Shown here piece by piece: positions 33,725-43,431 of a stretch of 47,310 nucleotides of DNA. Positions within the stretch are counted from its first letter, which is position 1. Each line of letters starts with the position of its first letter. Below the pieces are notes generated by a model. That model had not been told where the DNA came from, ran no database searches, and saw only the letters and a list, made by a program, of their open reading frames with translations. Position numbers and translations under genes: made by a program. This stretch comes from an uncultured Pirellulaceae bacterium (GTDB taxonomy: Bacteria > Planctomycetota > Planctomycetia > Pirellulales > Pirellulaceae), in contig CALFWR010000042.1 in the NCBI GenBank assembly GCA_937928555.1, forward strand, positions 1-47,310, given 5' to 3'.

Positions 33725-36502
33725 TCAGTTTCCAGCGCCCGCAGGGACTGGTTTGGCTTGTTCTCCCTCGGAGTCGCCTTCCTGGACTTTCGAGAAATCA
33801 CCCGCAGTAACGATGATCATCTTTTCAGTGTCAACAAGCTCCTTGAGAGCCGCGTCGACCTGATCCTTGGTCAGCGATTCGATACGCTGATCGCTGTCCT
33901 CGGCAAAGGCCATCGTGCGACCCAACTCAAGATTGCGGCGAAGACTACCAGCCAACGCAGCCTCCCGGGCTCGACCACCACGACGGGTACGCAGGAAACT
34001 CTTGCGAGCTTTGTCAAATTCCTTCTGCTCAACACCCGACGTCACAAGGCGATCGATTTCCGCCTTGATCGTGTCAACAACCTTTTCAGTGTTCATCGGA
34101 TTGGAGATCGCAAAAGCCATCATGGCGGCTTTGTCGTCCTGAGCGCCGGCTTGAAACACGGACTGAACGCCATAGCTCAGACCCTTGTTCTTGCGGACTT
34201 CGTTGGCCAGACGCGACGAAAGTGGACCACCACCAAGAATGTAATCGCCAACCAACATCGCCTCGTAGCGAGGGTCTTCGTCGGTCATTTGCAGCGGTTG
34301 GGCTGCGATGTAGACCGCGTTGGCTTTGTCAGGCGTGTCGATCGAAAGCCGCTGTGGCTTGACGTCGATGTGCTTGCTGGCGATCCGCTCATAAGGCTGC
34401 TCGGAGGTCCAACCTTCAAAGATCGAAGCGATCTGTGGTTTAACTTCGTCCGCATCGAAATCACCAACAATCGCGATTTCAACGTGCTGCCCGCCAAAGA
34501 ACTCGTTGTAGAGTGATTGGACTTCTTCGACTTTGACCGCTTTGAGCGTTTCGATTTGCTCAGCAATCGTTTTGACATAACGGACATCGTTTTTTTCATA
34601 GGGTGATAAAGTCTGCTGCAGCTTGACACGCGCCAAATCCAACGGCTCCGAAAGCGAAGTTTCCAGCGCGGTCATGCCCTGGCGTCGCAGGACTTCCATC
34701 TCTTCGCCTGCAAGAATTGGCTCGCGAAGAACCTCCTTGAGCAGCCCGAGGGCTTCACCCATTCGAGCTTTTTTGGTTTCAATGGAAAAGCTCAACTGAC
34801 CCACGTCGCCGCCAAGATTGAGTGTCGTTTCAATTTCGTCCAGGCGATCCTGGTATCCCTGAAAGTCCAGATTCTTTGTGCCGCGAGCCATCAGACGCGG
34901 AAGCATTCTCGCAGCAGCGACGCGGCCGCGAAGCGAATTCTCGTTGCCGTAATGAAGCTGTCCGCTGAGGAACACGCGTTCACCGCGAGTCTTCTTTGGC
35001 AGCAGGGCAATTTTGACGCCTTCACCAGCGGTATCGACGATCGTACGGGCATCGATTTCGGCAGGGCTGGCCTTGAACGCTTCACCTTTGGCGATCGCGG
35101 CGCGGCCCTTGTAGCCTTCCAGTTTGGCGGCGATGTCCACGGGTTCCGGCATTTCGACGCGGTCGGGTTCATCGGTTGGAATGAACAGACCCACAGTGCG
35201 GTTGTCCGTTTTCAGATACTTCGCTGCTGCGGCTTTGACGTCCGCCAAAGTGACTTTTTCCAGTCGATCGCGATGCAGGAAGTACAATCGCCAGTCGCCG
35301 TAGGCATGCCATTCGCTCAAATTAATGGCAAAGCTTTCGGTGTTGGCAAAACTTCGATCGCGACCCTTCATGATATCGCGAATCGCACGCTTGACATCGG
35401 TATCGGTGAACCCTTCTGCCGCTGACTGAATCGTTTCCAACAAAGTCGTTTTGGCTTTTTCCAGATCGCCGTCTTTGGGGACCTCCGCCATGGCGTACAT
35501 CAGGCCGGGATCATGAGTCTTGAACCCAAAGGCACCCGAGTTGGATGCAATTTCTGTTTCCACAAGCTTCTTGTACAGCGGACCCGATGGCTCGTCGCCA
35601 AGAATGTTCATCAGCACTTCAACCGCTGCGTAGTCATCAGCCGAAGCGGCAGGAATATGATAGGCAACGCCCGCCATCTGCACATCGCCAACACGACGCA
35701 GAACGACTTCACGCTCTCCGTCCTGGGGAGGCTCTTCGGTGTAAGTTGCAGGCAGTTTGCGATCGGGAACTTTGAGTGCGCCGAAATACTTCTGCAGCAA
35801 GTCAAGTGCTTTCTGTTCGTTGAAGTTTCCTGCCACGACAACCATCACGTTATCGGGCTGGTAAAACTTGCGATAAAAGTCACGCAGGTTCCCGATTGGA
35901 ACACGCTCAATGTCACTACGATTTCCGATCGTGGATTTTCCGTAGTTGTGCCACTCGAATGCATTGGAAGTAATCCGCTGCATCAAAATTCGCTGCGGAC
36001 TGTTCTCGCCACGCTCAAACTCATTGCGAACGACCGTCATTTCGGCAGCAAGGTGCTCCCCAAGGATCGTGCTGTTGACGAGGCGATCGGATTCAAAGTC
36101 GATCGCGAACTCAAGGTTTTCATCAGAGGCCGGAAGCGTCTCGTAGTAGTTGGTTCGATCCAGCCATGTGGTGCCGTTCATGTTCAGCACGCCACGGTCT
36201 TTGAGCCACTTCGGTGAATCGGGATACTTTTCAGTTCCACGAAACAGCATGTGCTCAAGCAGGTGGGCCATTCCTGTTTCGCCGTAACCTTCGTGGCGCG
36301 ATCCCACCTCGATCGTCATGTTGATCGTAAACTGAGGTTTCGATTTATCGGGGAACAGAAGAATCTGTACGCCGTTGTCAAGTTTGTATTCGGTGATCCC
36401 TTCGATCGAAGTGACCTTTTCGGGAGACTGCGCAGAGGTTTTCTCTGCGCATAGCGGCAGCAACAAGGCTGCGGCCAACAAGTAAAGGATTTGCCTTTTC
36501 AC
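33725..36502 (-). CDS. M16 family zinc metallopeptidase (pitrilysin-like)
   Basis: 925 aa with a signal peptide (ILYLLAAALLLPLCAEKTSAQ), so it is exported. The inverted zinc motif HxxEH is present: His80, Glu83 and His84 in GMAHLLEHMLFRG, with a third ligand Glu161 (VRNEFERGENSP) at the expected distance of about 77 residues. Two tandem M16 halves follow; the second (from about 480) lacks HxxEH and ends with the usual GPLSSRLANEVRKNKGLSYG substrate-binding segment. It resembles bacterial two-domain peptidases that degrade peptides in the periplasm. It is transcribed toward the cassette and shares the bidirectional terminator. Confidence 0.95.
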   Translation of the reverse strand: MKRQILYLLAAALLLPLCAEKTSAQSPEKVTSIEGITEYKLDNGVQILLFPDKSKPQFTINMTIEVGSRHEGYGETGMAHLLEHMLFRGTEKYPDSPKWLKDRGVLNMNGTTWLDRTNYYETLPASDENLEFAIDFESDRLVNSTILGEHLAAEMTVVRNEFERGENSPQRILMQRITSNAFEWHNYGKSTIGNRSDIERVPIGNLRDFYRKFYQPDNVMVVVAGNFNEQKALDLLQKYFGALKVPDRKLPATYTEEPPQDGEREVVLRRVGDVQMAGVAYHIPAASADDYAAVEVLMNILGDEPSGPLYKKLVETEIASNSGAFGFKTHDPGLMYAMAEVPKDGDLEKAKTTLLETIQSAAEGFTDTDVKRAIRDIMKGRDRSFANTESFAINLSEWHAYGDWRLYFLHRDRLEKVTLADVKAAAAKYLKTDNRTVGLFIPTDEPDRVEMPEPVDIAAKLEGYKGRAAIAKGEAFKASPAEIDARTIVDTAGEGVKIALLPKKTRGERVFLSGQLHYGNENSLRGRVAAARMLPRLMARGTKNLDFQGYQDRLDEIETTLNLGGDVGQLSFSIETKKARMGEALGLLKEVLREPILAGEEMEVLRRQGMTALETSLSEPLDLARVKLQQTLSPYEKNDVRYVKTIAEQIETLKAVKVEEVQSLYNEFFGGQHVEIAIVGDFDADEVKPQIASIFEGWTSEQPYERIASKHIDVKPQRLSIDTPDKANAVYIAAQPLQMTDEDPRYEAMLVGDYILGGGPLSSRLANEVRKNKGLSYGVQSVFQAGAQDDKAAMMAFAISNPMNTEKVVDTIKAEIDRLVTSGVEQKEFDKARKSFLRTRRGGRAREAALAGSLRRNLELGRTMAFAEDSDQRIESLTKDQVDAALKELVDTEKMIIVTAGDFSKVQEGDSEGEQAKPVPAGAGN

Positions 36503-36666
36503 GGGAACGTCCTGGGCTTTCTTTGAGAGTCAAGTATGGTCGGTGGATGATAGCCGACCAGTACCGCATTTTCCATGGCTCAGTTTGCGACAGTGGAGGC
36601 AATTCATGTCGAAACGGTTTACAATCGGATTGCTTGAACACTTGATTGCATCATGGAATCCGATTC

Positions 36667-38022
36667 ATGGAACGTCGCACATTTCTCAAATCTACCGCAG
36701 CGGCGTCGGCTGTTGCGGCTATCTCACCCAAGGCCTGGGCTGGCGCTGGCAACCGTATCCCCCGCGTGGGGCTGATCGGTGCCGGTTGGTATGGCAAGGT
36801 TGATTCGATCGCGTTGCTGAACGTTGCCGATGTCGAATTCGTTTCTGTTTGCGATGTCGATTCGAAGATGCTGAACGAAGCCGCCGACATGCTGGCCGCC
36901 CGGCAGAATTCAAAGAAGCGACCTGCCGTCTACGAAAACTACAAAAAGTTGCTTTCCGGTCACGAGCACGACATCGTGATTGTTGGCACGCCCGATCACT
37001 GGCATTCGCTTCCGATGATCGCGGCGGTCGAATCGGGTGCTGACGTTTACTGCCAAAAGCCAACTGGCTGCGATGTCTTGGAAAGCAAAGCCATGCTCGA
37101 TGCGGCACGTAAACACGATCGCGTGGTGCAGATTGGAACGCAGCGACGCAGCACACCACACCTAGCCGAAGCCAAAAAGCGTATCGTCGATGAAGGCCTG
37201 CTGGGTGACGTCGCCCACGTGGAAGTCTGTTGCTACTACCACATGCGGGACAGCCGTTCGCTCGAAAAGGCACCCGACATTCCGGTTCCGGATCATCTGA
37301 ATTGGGATCTTTGGTGTGGCCCGGCACCAAAGCTTCCCTATAACGACATCATGCACCCGCGAGGTTGGCGGGCTTACATGGAGTACGGCAACGGCATCGT
37401 CGGTGACATGTGCGTTCACATGTTTGACATGACACGCTGGCTGCTTAATCTTGGCTGGCCACAAAGCATTAGCAGCGCCGGCGGGATCCTTGTCGACACA
37501 CAAGCCCGAGCCAACATTACCGACACACAGACCGCCACATTTCACTACGACGATCTGAATGTGGTGTGGACGCATCGCAGTTGGGGGCACGCGTCGAATG
37601 ACCGTTACCCCTGGGCGGCGATCATCTACGGCGACAAAGGAACTCTCAAGCTGGACGTGAATCGCTACGAGTTTGAACCGCGCGATGGCGGGAAAAAGAT
37701 CTCCGCAGACGCAGTCATTGAAACGGACAAGTTTCCAGACGCTGAGGACAAAAAGAAATGGAATGTGGGGCCCAACACCGCACCCGGCGAGCGGGCTCAC
37801 ATGAAAAACTTCCTCCAGTCGGTTCAGGATCGGAGCAAGCCGGTAGCGGATATTGAACAGGGACACATCTCAAGTGCATCATGCATCCTGGCGAACATTG
37901 CGATGGAAGTTGGCAAGACTTTGGAATGGGATCCTGAAACTCACCGCGTCACCAACAGTGACGCGGCCAATGAAAAGCTGAAGCGAGATTGGCGCAAGCC
38001 GTATCAACACCCCGCTGGCTAG
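36667..38022 (+). CDS. Tat-exported Gfo/Idh/MocA family oxidoreductase
   Basis: 451 aa. The N-terminus is a twin-arginine signal (MERRTFLKSTAAASAVAA, ending AWA), so the folded enzyme is exported. An NAD(P)-binding Rossmann fold follows (RVGLIGAGWYGK), with VGTPDHWHSLPMIAAVESG and the modified EKP motif region VYCQKPTGCDV. The C-terminal substrate domain includes WDLWCGPAPKLPYN and GNGIVGDMCVHMFDMTRW. Planctomycetes carry many such genes, presumed to act on sugars; the substrate is unknown. The ATG at 36667 gives the Tat signal at the exact N-terminus, so upstream starts are rejected. Confidence 0.94.
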   Translation: MERRTFLKSTAAASAVAAISPKAWAGAGNRIPRVGLIGAGWYGKVDSIALLNVADVEFVSVCDVDSKMLNEAADMLAARQNSKKRPAVYENYKKLLSGHEHDIVIVGTPDHWHSLPMIAAVESGADVYCQKPTGCDVLESKAMLDAARKHDRVVQIGTQRRSTPHLAEAKKRIVDEGLLGDVAHVEVCCYYHMRDSRSLEKAPDIPVPDHLNWDLWCGPAPKLPYNDIMHPRGWRAYMEYGNGIVGDMCVHMFDMTRWLLNLGWPQSISSAGGILVDTQARANITDTQTATFHYDDLNVVWTHRSWGHASNDRYPWAAIIYGDKGTLKLDVNRYEFEPRDGGKKISADAVIETDKFPDAEDKKKWNVGPNTAPGERAHMKNFLQSVQDRSKPVADIEQGHISSASCILANIAMEVGKTLEWDPETHRVTNSDAANEKLKRDWRKPYQHPAG

Positions 38023-38155
38023 TGCCCTGCTAAAGTAGCACGCCGCGGTTTCCGGCAGTCCAGGTAAAATCGCTTTCCTTCACATTATCGGCGAGGTGAT
38101 TCGGAATTTCCGTGGCGAACCCGGTGTCAGGTTAGCTTTTGTGTGATTCAACCCG

Positions 38156-38186
38156 ACTAACGCCCGTCGTCGTGAATAATTCCGGT
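38156..38186 (+). repeat. Solo right-end fragment of the MITE-like family
   Basis: The sequence TAACGCCCGTCGTCGTGAAT and the following bases repeat the right terminal 30 bases of the elements at 1-172 and 40329-40515, with one inserted T before CCGG. No left end or inner part is recognisable upstream. It lies in the spacer between the Gfo/Idh/MocA gene and the CstA gene. Confidence 0.7.
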
Positions 38187-38268
38187 TAAACTCATCCCAA
38201 AACCCGGCCACCGGACACGCGACAACTTGCTTACGACTCTGGGATCTTGCGATCAAGCGGGGGCCCTG

Positions 38269-38310
38269 TATTCGGCTTTTTTGATTCTGGCTTTTTGATT
38301 CTGGCTTTTT
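38269..38310 (+). repeat. Tandem 14-bp repeat upstream of cstA
   Basis: The unit GATTCTGGCTTTTT occurs at 38283-38296 and 38297-38310, and a partial, diverged unit (CGGCTTTTTT) precedes it. The repeat lies 24 bases before the CstA ATG. The whole 38023-38334 spacer otherwise holds only the MITE fragment and no gene. Confidence 0.75.
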
Positions 38311-38334
38311 GTTCCAGTCAACTGAAAACGAACC

Positions 38335-40239
38335 ATGACCACCTTTCTCATTGCCGTTGGCAGCTTTATCGGTTTCATCGTCGCCTACCACACTTACGGT
38401 CGGTGGCTCAGTCGCAAGATTTTCGCGCTCGATCCTGATGCTTTGGTGCCGTCGTGCGAAATGGAAGACGGCGTGGACTTTGTCCCGTCGAAAAAGTCCA
38501 TCGTGTTTGGGCATCACTTTACCAGCATCGCGGGTACCGGTCCGATCGTGGGCCCTGCGATCGCCGTTTTCTGGGGCTGGTTACCGGCGCTGTTGTGGGT
38601 GATCTTTGGGAGCATCTTCATCGGCGCGGTGCATGACTTTGGGGCGCTGGTGGTGAGTCTTCGCAATCGCGGCCAGACCGTCGGCGAAGTCGCAGGGCGT
38701 CTGATTTCGCCGCGGGCGAAAATGTTGTTTCTGCTGACGCTGTTTTTTGCCCTGACCATTGTCCTGGCGATTTTTGGCTTGGTGATTGCGGCAATTTTTG
38801 GCTTGTATCCCGAATCTGTCCTGCCCGTTTGGATTTCGCTACCGATCGCCGTTTGGCTGGGATGGCAGATGCGTAAAGGTGGAAAGGACTTTAACCTTTT
38901 GCCGATGGCACTGTTGGGATTACTACTGGTTTACGTTTGCGTTGCGTTGGGCGCCTACGGACTGCCCGTTGATCTTGGTCGATTCACACCTGCAGATGGC
39001 TGGCCATGGGAACTTAATCCGACACTGATTTGGACGATCCTGCTGTTCATCTACTGCGGGGCCGCATCGGTGTTGCCAGTCTGGGTTTTGCTGCAACCTC
39101 GCGACTACATCAACAGCTTACAGCTTTACGTGGCCCTGGGCCTGCTCCTGGTTGGACTGGGCGTTGCGGCGCTGACTGGCACGGCGGATTTGACTTCTGC
39201 TGCACCGGCGTGGGTGGGCAATGAAATACCCGCAGACGCGCCACCGATTGCGCCCTTCCTGTTCATCACGATCGCTTGCGGAGCGGTGAGCGGATTTCAC
39301 TGCCTGGTGAGCAGCGGAACCAGCAGCAAGCAACTTCAAAACGAAACCGATGCCCAGATGATTGGCTACGGAAGCATGTTGCTTGAAGGTGCCCTTGCGG
39401 TGATGGTTATTCTGGCGTGCTGCGCCGGGGTGGGGATGGGAAAGTTTGACCGGGTGACAGAGGGACAGAGCGCCCTTGCATCCAGCAGCTATGTCGCCGC
39501 GATGAGCGCAAACGGCGAATCGATTACCGGAAGAACCGCCTGGCGAACCAAGTACAACGCCGAAGGAAGCTGGAACATTGGACTGGGAGCCAAAGTCGGC
39601 GCTTTCATCGAAGGCGGTGCCAACTTTTTGTCAGCCCTGGGCTTGCCAATCAAACTGGGGATCGCGATCGTCGCGGTACTGGTGGCGTGCTTTGCGGCCA
39701 CGACACTGGATTCGGCGACTCGACTGCAGCGTTACGTTGTTCAGGAGATTGGGCAGTCGCTAAAGATCGCGCCGCTAAAGAACCGATACGTCGCGACCAT
39801 TTTTGCATTGACGCTTGCGTTCCTGATCGCTTGGCAACCGAACGCCGAAGGCGTGCGAGGCAAAGGCGGGATGATGCTGTGGCCGTTGTTTGGAGCGACC
39901 AACCAGTTGCTGGCCGGATTTGCCCTGATGGTAACGACGTTTTATTTGTGGCGTCGCGGAAAACCGGTTTTCTTTGTGGCGATTCCGATGGTGATCATGA
40001 TCATCATGCCGTTCTGGGCCTTGTCCTGGCAATTGGGATTGAACAACGAATCCGGCTGGCTATTTGAGGATGACAAACTTTTGCTTAATTCGATCGCATT
40101 GATCACCCTGGGACTGCAGATTTGGATGGTGGTCGAAGTCATCGTTGCGTGGCCCAAAGCAAAAGGCGTGCTCGAACCTGAGCTTCCACCGCTGGCAAAA
40201 GCAGCTTCGTTTGGTCCCAAAGACGGACGATCGTGCTAA
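38335..40239 (+). CDS. cstA: CstA family carbon starvation/peptide transporter
   Basis: 634 aa with many hydrophobic segments over the entire length. CstA hallmarks: SIVFGHHFTSIAGTGPIVGPA (residues about 62-82, the most conserved stretch), WVIFGSIFIGAVHDFGALVVS, SGFHCLVSSGTSSKQLQNE, and LDSATRLQRYVVQEIG followed by WPLFGATNQLLAG. Family members are inner-membrane transporters of peptides or pyruvate under starvation. E. coli CstA is about 700 aa, so this one is slightly short but complete. Assignment of substrate is not possible from sequence. Confidence 0.95.
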   Translation: MTTFLIAVGSFIGFIVAYHTYGRWLSRKIFALDPDALVPSCEMEDGVDFVPSKKSIVFGHHFTSIAGTGPIVGPAIAVFWGWLPALLWVIFGSIFIGAVHDFGALVVSLRNRGQTVGEVAGRLISPRAKMLFLLTLFFALTIVLAIFGLVIAAIFGLYPESVLPVWISLPIAVWLGWQMRKGGKDFNLLPMALLGLLLVYVCVALGAYGLPVDLGRFTPADGWPWELNPTLIWTILLFIYCGAASVLPVWVLLQPRDYINSLQLYVALGLLLVGLGVAALTGTADLTSAAPAWVGNEIPADAPPIAPFLFITIACGAVSGFHCLVSSGTSSKQLQNETDAQMIGYGSMLLEGALAVMVILACCAGVGMGKFDRVTEGQSALASSSYVAAMSANGESITGRTAWRTKYNAEGSWNIGLGAKVGAFIEGGANFLSALGLPIKLGIAIVAVLVACFAATTLDSATRLQRYVVQEIGQSLKIAPLKNRYVATIFALTLAFLIAWQPNAEGVRGKGGMMLWPLFGATNQLLAGFALMVTTFYLWRRGKPVFFVAIPMVIMIIMPFWALSWQLGLNNESGWLFEDDKLLLNSIALITLGLQIWMVVEVIVAWPKAKGVLEPELPPLAKAASFGPKDGRSC

Positions 40240-40328
40240 TGCATTGCCCGAACTCAGTTGAGCCGTTGCAGTATCGGGTTTCGCCGAAAGAAAGGCGGTG
40301 CTACGAACGATGTCCTCTGTTTTCTGAA

Positions 40329-40515
40329 CCCGGATTATTCACGAGGCGTGGGCGTCAGAATCAGTTCCGACAGTGATCGGTTACTCCAATGCGATGAAAC
40401 GATCGCTGTGGCTTTCACCTACCGAATGATTCACATTTCTTGTTGAAATTCAGTTTTTCCCTTGCTCCTGTTGGCCAGACGTAGAATCAACGCCCGTCGT
40501 CGTGAATAATCCGGG
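40329..40515. mobile_element. Complete 187-bp MITE-like element (copy B)
   Basis: The element starts CCCGGATTATTCACGA at 40329 and ends with the exact reverse complement TCGTGAATAATCCGGG at 40515, a 16-base perfect inverted repeat that extends imperfectly inward. It is flanked by a perfect five-base direct repeat CTGAA (40324-40328 and 40516-40520), a target-site duplication. It carries no reading frame of note. The inner 172 bases match copy A. A five-base duplication with short inverted ends is compatible with mobilisation by an IS1380-like transposase (inference). Confidence 0.9.
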
Positions 40516-40671
40516 CTGAAAGCAAACCGAAGGCGAACCGAAAGAAAACCTGTTGCCGGAGCGGCGGACGGACTCTGAGGTTGGAACATCTTCAGAATGC
40601 TGTAAATCGATCACCCGCTTATGGCGGTAAAAAGATACGCGTCCTTGATCCGGCCTACGAATTAGTCCGGA

Positions 40672-41508
40672 TTAAATCAGACGTTGGCCGATGCCGATTT
40701 TTTGTGGCGCGCGATCGTAGATCGACCGGGCTTCGTCCATCAGCGCCAACAGATCCCGCGCACGACGCTCGTCCGATGGATGCGTCGAAAGGAACTCGTC
40801 GGCAAGTCCACCTTGTTGTTCGCCTTTAAGGCCGGCGAAGCGTCGCCAAAAGTCCGGTGCGACGACCGGATCGTAACCGGCTCTGGCCATCAGGTTCACA
40901 CCAATGTGGTCGGCTTCGGATTCCTGACGACGGTTATAAGGAAGCAACACACCATACTTGGTTCCCAGACCGTAGGCTTGCATCAACAACTGTTGCTTGT
41001 CCGGCACGAACTTGCCGGCAAGCTTTTCAGCCACACGCTTGACGCCGTCGGCAGCCATCGAGTGACTCATTCTTTCACCGCCGTGTCGTGCAAGCGCGTG
41101 GGCGACTTCGTGAGCCATCACCACGGCAAGGCCAGCCTCGTTTTGGCAAACCGGGAGGATGCCTTCGTAGATCGCGACTTTGCCACCGGGCAGACAAAAA
41201 GCGTTTTGCTGTTCACTGGCGATCAGACGAAATTCCCACTCGTAATCGTTACGTTCGGCAACGCCTGCGATCCGCTTCCCAACGCGATTGACAATTTCGG
41301 CCATCGGTTGATTAGCGGAAAGTGCTTCGCTGGCGACAGTTTCCTGAAACGCTTGGGCGCCCAAGGCAATTTCCTGGCCTTCGGGAATCAGAATCAGTTG
41401 TCGCCGCTGGGTAACGGGTGCCGATTTGCAGCCGCAGAGGCTGCAGCCAATTCCAGTGATGCCGAATAGTCCAATCGTCTGAATGATTTGGCGTCGATCA
41501 GGGTTCAT
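40672..41508 (-). CDS. M48 family zinc metalloprotease, lipoprotein
   Basis: About 278 aa. The N-terminus has a hydrophobic segment ending in CSLCGC, a lipobox-like site, preceded by paired arginines. The M48 zinc motif HExxH is at His133-Glu134-His137 (MAHEVAHALARHGG), and the third ligand Glu is in RRQESEADHIGVNLMARAGYDP. Upstream SEQQNAFCLPGGKVAIYEG is the conserved substrate-side segment of this family. It belongs with secreted Oma1/BepA/LoiP-type proteases in envelope quality control. An upstream in-frame ATG at 41556 would add 16 residues before the signal; 41508 is preferred. Confidence 0.93.
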   Translation of the reverse strand: MNPDRRQIIQTIGLFGITGIGCSLCGCKSAPVTQRRQLILIPEGQEIALGAQAFQETVASEALSANQPMAEIVNRVGKRIAGVAERNDYEWEFRLIASEQQNAFCLPGGKVAIYEGILPVCQNEAGLAVVMAHEVAHALARHGGERMSHSMAADGVKRVAEKLAGKFVPDKQQLLMQAYGLGTKYGVLLPYNRRQESEADHIGVNLMARAGYDPVVAPDFWRRFAGLKGEQQGGLADEFLSTHPSDERRARDLLALMDEARSIYDRAPQKIGIGQRLI

Positions 41509-41831
41509 TTCAAAGTCACTTTGTCGGAAAACGTCGGCGTCTGCTAGATTATTCACCGTACAGGAGTCGATAAAATCCGTACGCCGGCGGGAGATTAGCC
41601 CACCATTGAAGGCCCGTCACGGCTGATCGGGCGTGCTAGCCGCCGAATCTTCAAATCGCGCAAGCAAGGCAAGTCGGGAAGGGTAGAAAAAGGTGGAGAT
41701 TCCCTGATAATCATTTGCCCCTCCTTCCGGGCCTCCGTGGTGCCTTAAAACCATGGCATTTTTCGCCGTAGCAATTTGCTTAGGCGACGGAAAAGAAAAA
41801 AGTGGCTGTCTGCGACTGCCAGCAAAATTAA
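41509..41831. other. Divergent intergenic region, no gene seen
   Basis: About 320 bases between the M48 protease and the membrane protein gene. Both genes probably have their promoters here, but I see no convincing hexamer pair, hairpin or repeat. Confidence 0.5.
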
Positions 41832-42647
41832 ATGGAACAACTTTCAGACAGCCTCAAATCCGACGATCCCGATGCGCCTGTGGGGCTCGACATTGAATCC
41901 GATGACAGTCCCGAAGAAGTTCGCGACCGGTTGGACAAAATGTTTTCCGGTTTCGAAAAGCAGTTCCGTAAGCAACGTCCGATCCTCTGGAAAGTTACCT
42001 TGCTGGCTCCGCTGGTTCTCACGGCAATCATCCTGGGCGTGGTGGCAATTCTTTTCAGTCCCGGCGAATCGTACAAACTGGTCAGCCACGCGCTGCTGAC
42101 GTTCTTTGTGTTGGGCCGCTTCGTTTTGCTCGCCGGTGTCGAAGGCGACGTTCCCGAAAAAGTCAGCAAGATCGCAATGAAACCCGGCCAGCTGTTTTGG
42201 TTGGTGACCTATCTGGATTTCATCGTCGCTCTGTTTGTGACGTTTCACATGGGGATTCTGTTCAAGCTTCCCAAGATCGGCAAAAGCCTGGCGATGCTTG
42301 TGTGGGACGGCAAATTCTTCATGGACTCGCAACCGTGGATCAAACGCATGGCCTTCTTTGGCTTGGTAGGATTTGTGATTTTCCCGTCGTCAACAACCGG
42401 AAGCATCGGCGGTTCGATTTTCGGACGCATCCTCGGGCTCAGCCGCTGGACAACGATCGGCGGAGTCCTGTTGGGCAGTTTGATCGGCAACGGGATTATG
42501 TACGCTTTTGCGAAACAGATTAACTTTTGGATCAAGGACAATTGGACGATCCGAATCATCGGGATCGTGCTGCTGTTGCTGATCGGTGTTCTGATCAACT
42601 GGCGGTACCAGAAGATCAAAGCCAAATACATGCAGGATAAGGCCTAA
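41832..42647 (+). CDS. Small multidrug export-like membrane protein
   Basis: 271 aa with about six hydrophobic segments after an acidic N-terminus (DIESDDSPEEVRDRLDKMF). The stretches RFVLLAGVEGDVPEKV, GSIGGSIFGRILGLSRW and GSLIGNGIMYAF resemble the family annotated as putative small multidrug export protein (PF06695), whose transport role is poorly proved. The protein is longer at the N-terminus than typical members. It is followed after six bases by the uracil-DNA glycosylase gene, so the two are probably co-transcribed. Confidence 0.65.
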   Translation: MEQLSDSLKSDDPDAPVGLDIESDDSPEEVRDRLDKMFSGFEKQFRKQRPILWKVTLLAPLVLTAIILGVVAILFSPGESYKLVSHALLTFFVLGRFVLLAGVEGDVPEKVSKIAMKPGQLFWLVTYLDFIVALFVTFHMGILFKLPKIGKSLAMLVWDGKFFMDSQPWIKRMAFFGLVGFVIFPSSTTGSIGGSIFGRILGLSRWTTIGGVLLGSLIGNGIMYAFAKQINFWIKDNWTIRIIGIVLLLLIGVLINWRYQKIKAKYMQDKA

Positions 42648-42653
42648 ATCCGG

Positions 42654-43358
42654 ATGCCACAGCGAAACGATTCTCGTGACGCCAACCAAAAGCTGCTCAA
42701 TCGTGTCCTTCGTTGCCGCAAGTGCCCACGCCTGATCGAGCACTGCAGAAAAGTCGCAAAGGAAAAGCGTAAAGCATACCGCGACGAAAAATACTGGGGC
42801 AAACCGGTACCCAACTTCGGCTCCGGGCCGGCATCGCTGCTGGTAGTGGGGCTCGCTCCGGGAGCCCACGGCGCGAACCGAACCGGACGTATGTTTACCG
42901 GCGACCGCAGTGGAGAATGGCTTTTTCGGGCGATGCACAAGTTCGGATTCGCGACCCAGGCCGAGCAATCGACCGCCGATGATGGCCTTGAGTTGGTCGA
43001 TGCGGTGATCACAAACGCCTGTCGATGTGCCCCACCGGCCAACAAACCTGTTAGAGAAGAGATCAACAACTGCGGGCCGTTTTTGCAGCAGACGTTTTTG
43101 CTTTGCGACCCCGTAGTGGTGCTGTGCCTGGGAAAGCTTGCCTGGGACGAATCGCAAAAAATGGCAAAACAAATTGGCTGGATTGACCCGCAACGGAAAC
43201 GCGAAAAATTTTCTCACGCCGCCCATTTCGTGGCTCAGTCAAATGTCCACTTCCTTGGCAGCTACCATCCGAGCCAACAAAACACTTTCACCGGAAGGCT
43301 GACCGAGCCCATGTTTAACCGTGTCTTTCGCAAAGCGCGGAAACTTTGCGATCGTTGA
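42654..43358 (+). CDS. Family 5 uracil-DNA glycosylase (UDGb-like)
   Basis: 234 aa. Removes uracil and other deaminated bases from DNA. Motif 1 is GLAPGAHGANRTGRMFTGD (about residues 64-82), and motif 2 YHPSQQNTFTGRLT near the C-terminus, both characteristic of family 5 enzymes. The Cys set expected for an iron-sulphur cluster is visible: RCRKCPRL near the N-terminus, plus NACRCAPPAN and NNCGPF. Family 5 enzymes usually lack the catalytic Asn/Asp of family 1, consistent with the AHGAN stretch. The start at 42654 follows the previous stop by six bases. Confidence 0.92.
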   Translation: MPQRNDSRDANQKLLNRVLRCRKCPRLIEHCRKVAKEKRKAYRDEKYWGKPVPNFGSGPASLLVVGLAPGAHGANRTGRMFTGDRSGEWLFRAMHKFGFATQAEQSTADDGLELVDAVITNACRCAPPANKPVREEINNCGPFLQQTFLLCDPVVVLCLGKLAWDESQKMAKQIGWIDPQRKREKFSHAAHFVAQSNVHFLGSYHPSQQNTFTGRLTEPMFNRVFRKARKLCDR

Positions 43359-43431
43359 ACAGACCAACCGCGATCAAAAAATTGGATACAATCTGGCGTG
43401 CCTCACCTCACTCGCAAACAGGATTCGTGCC

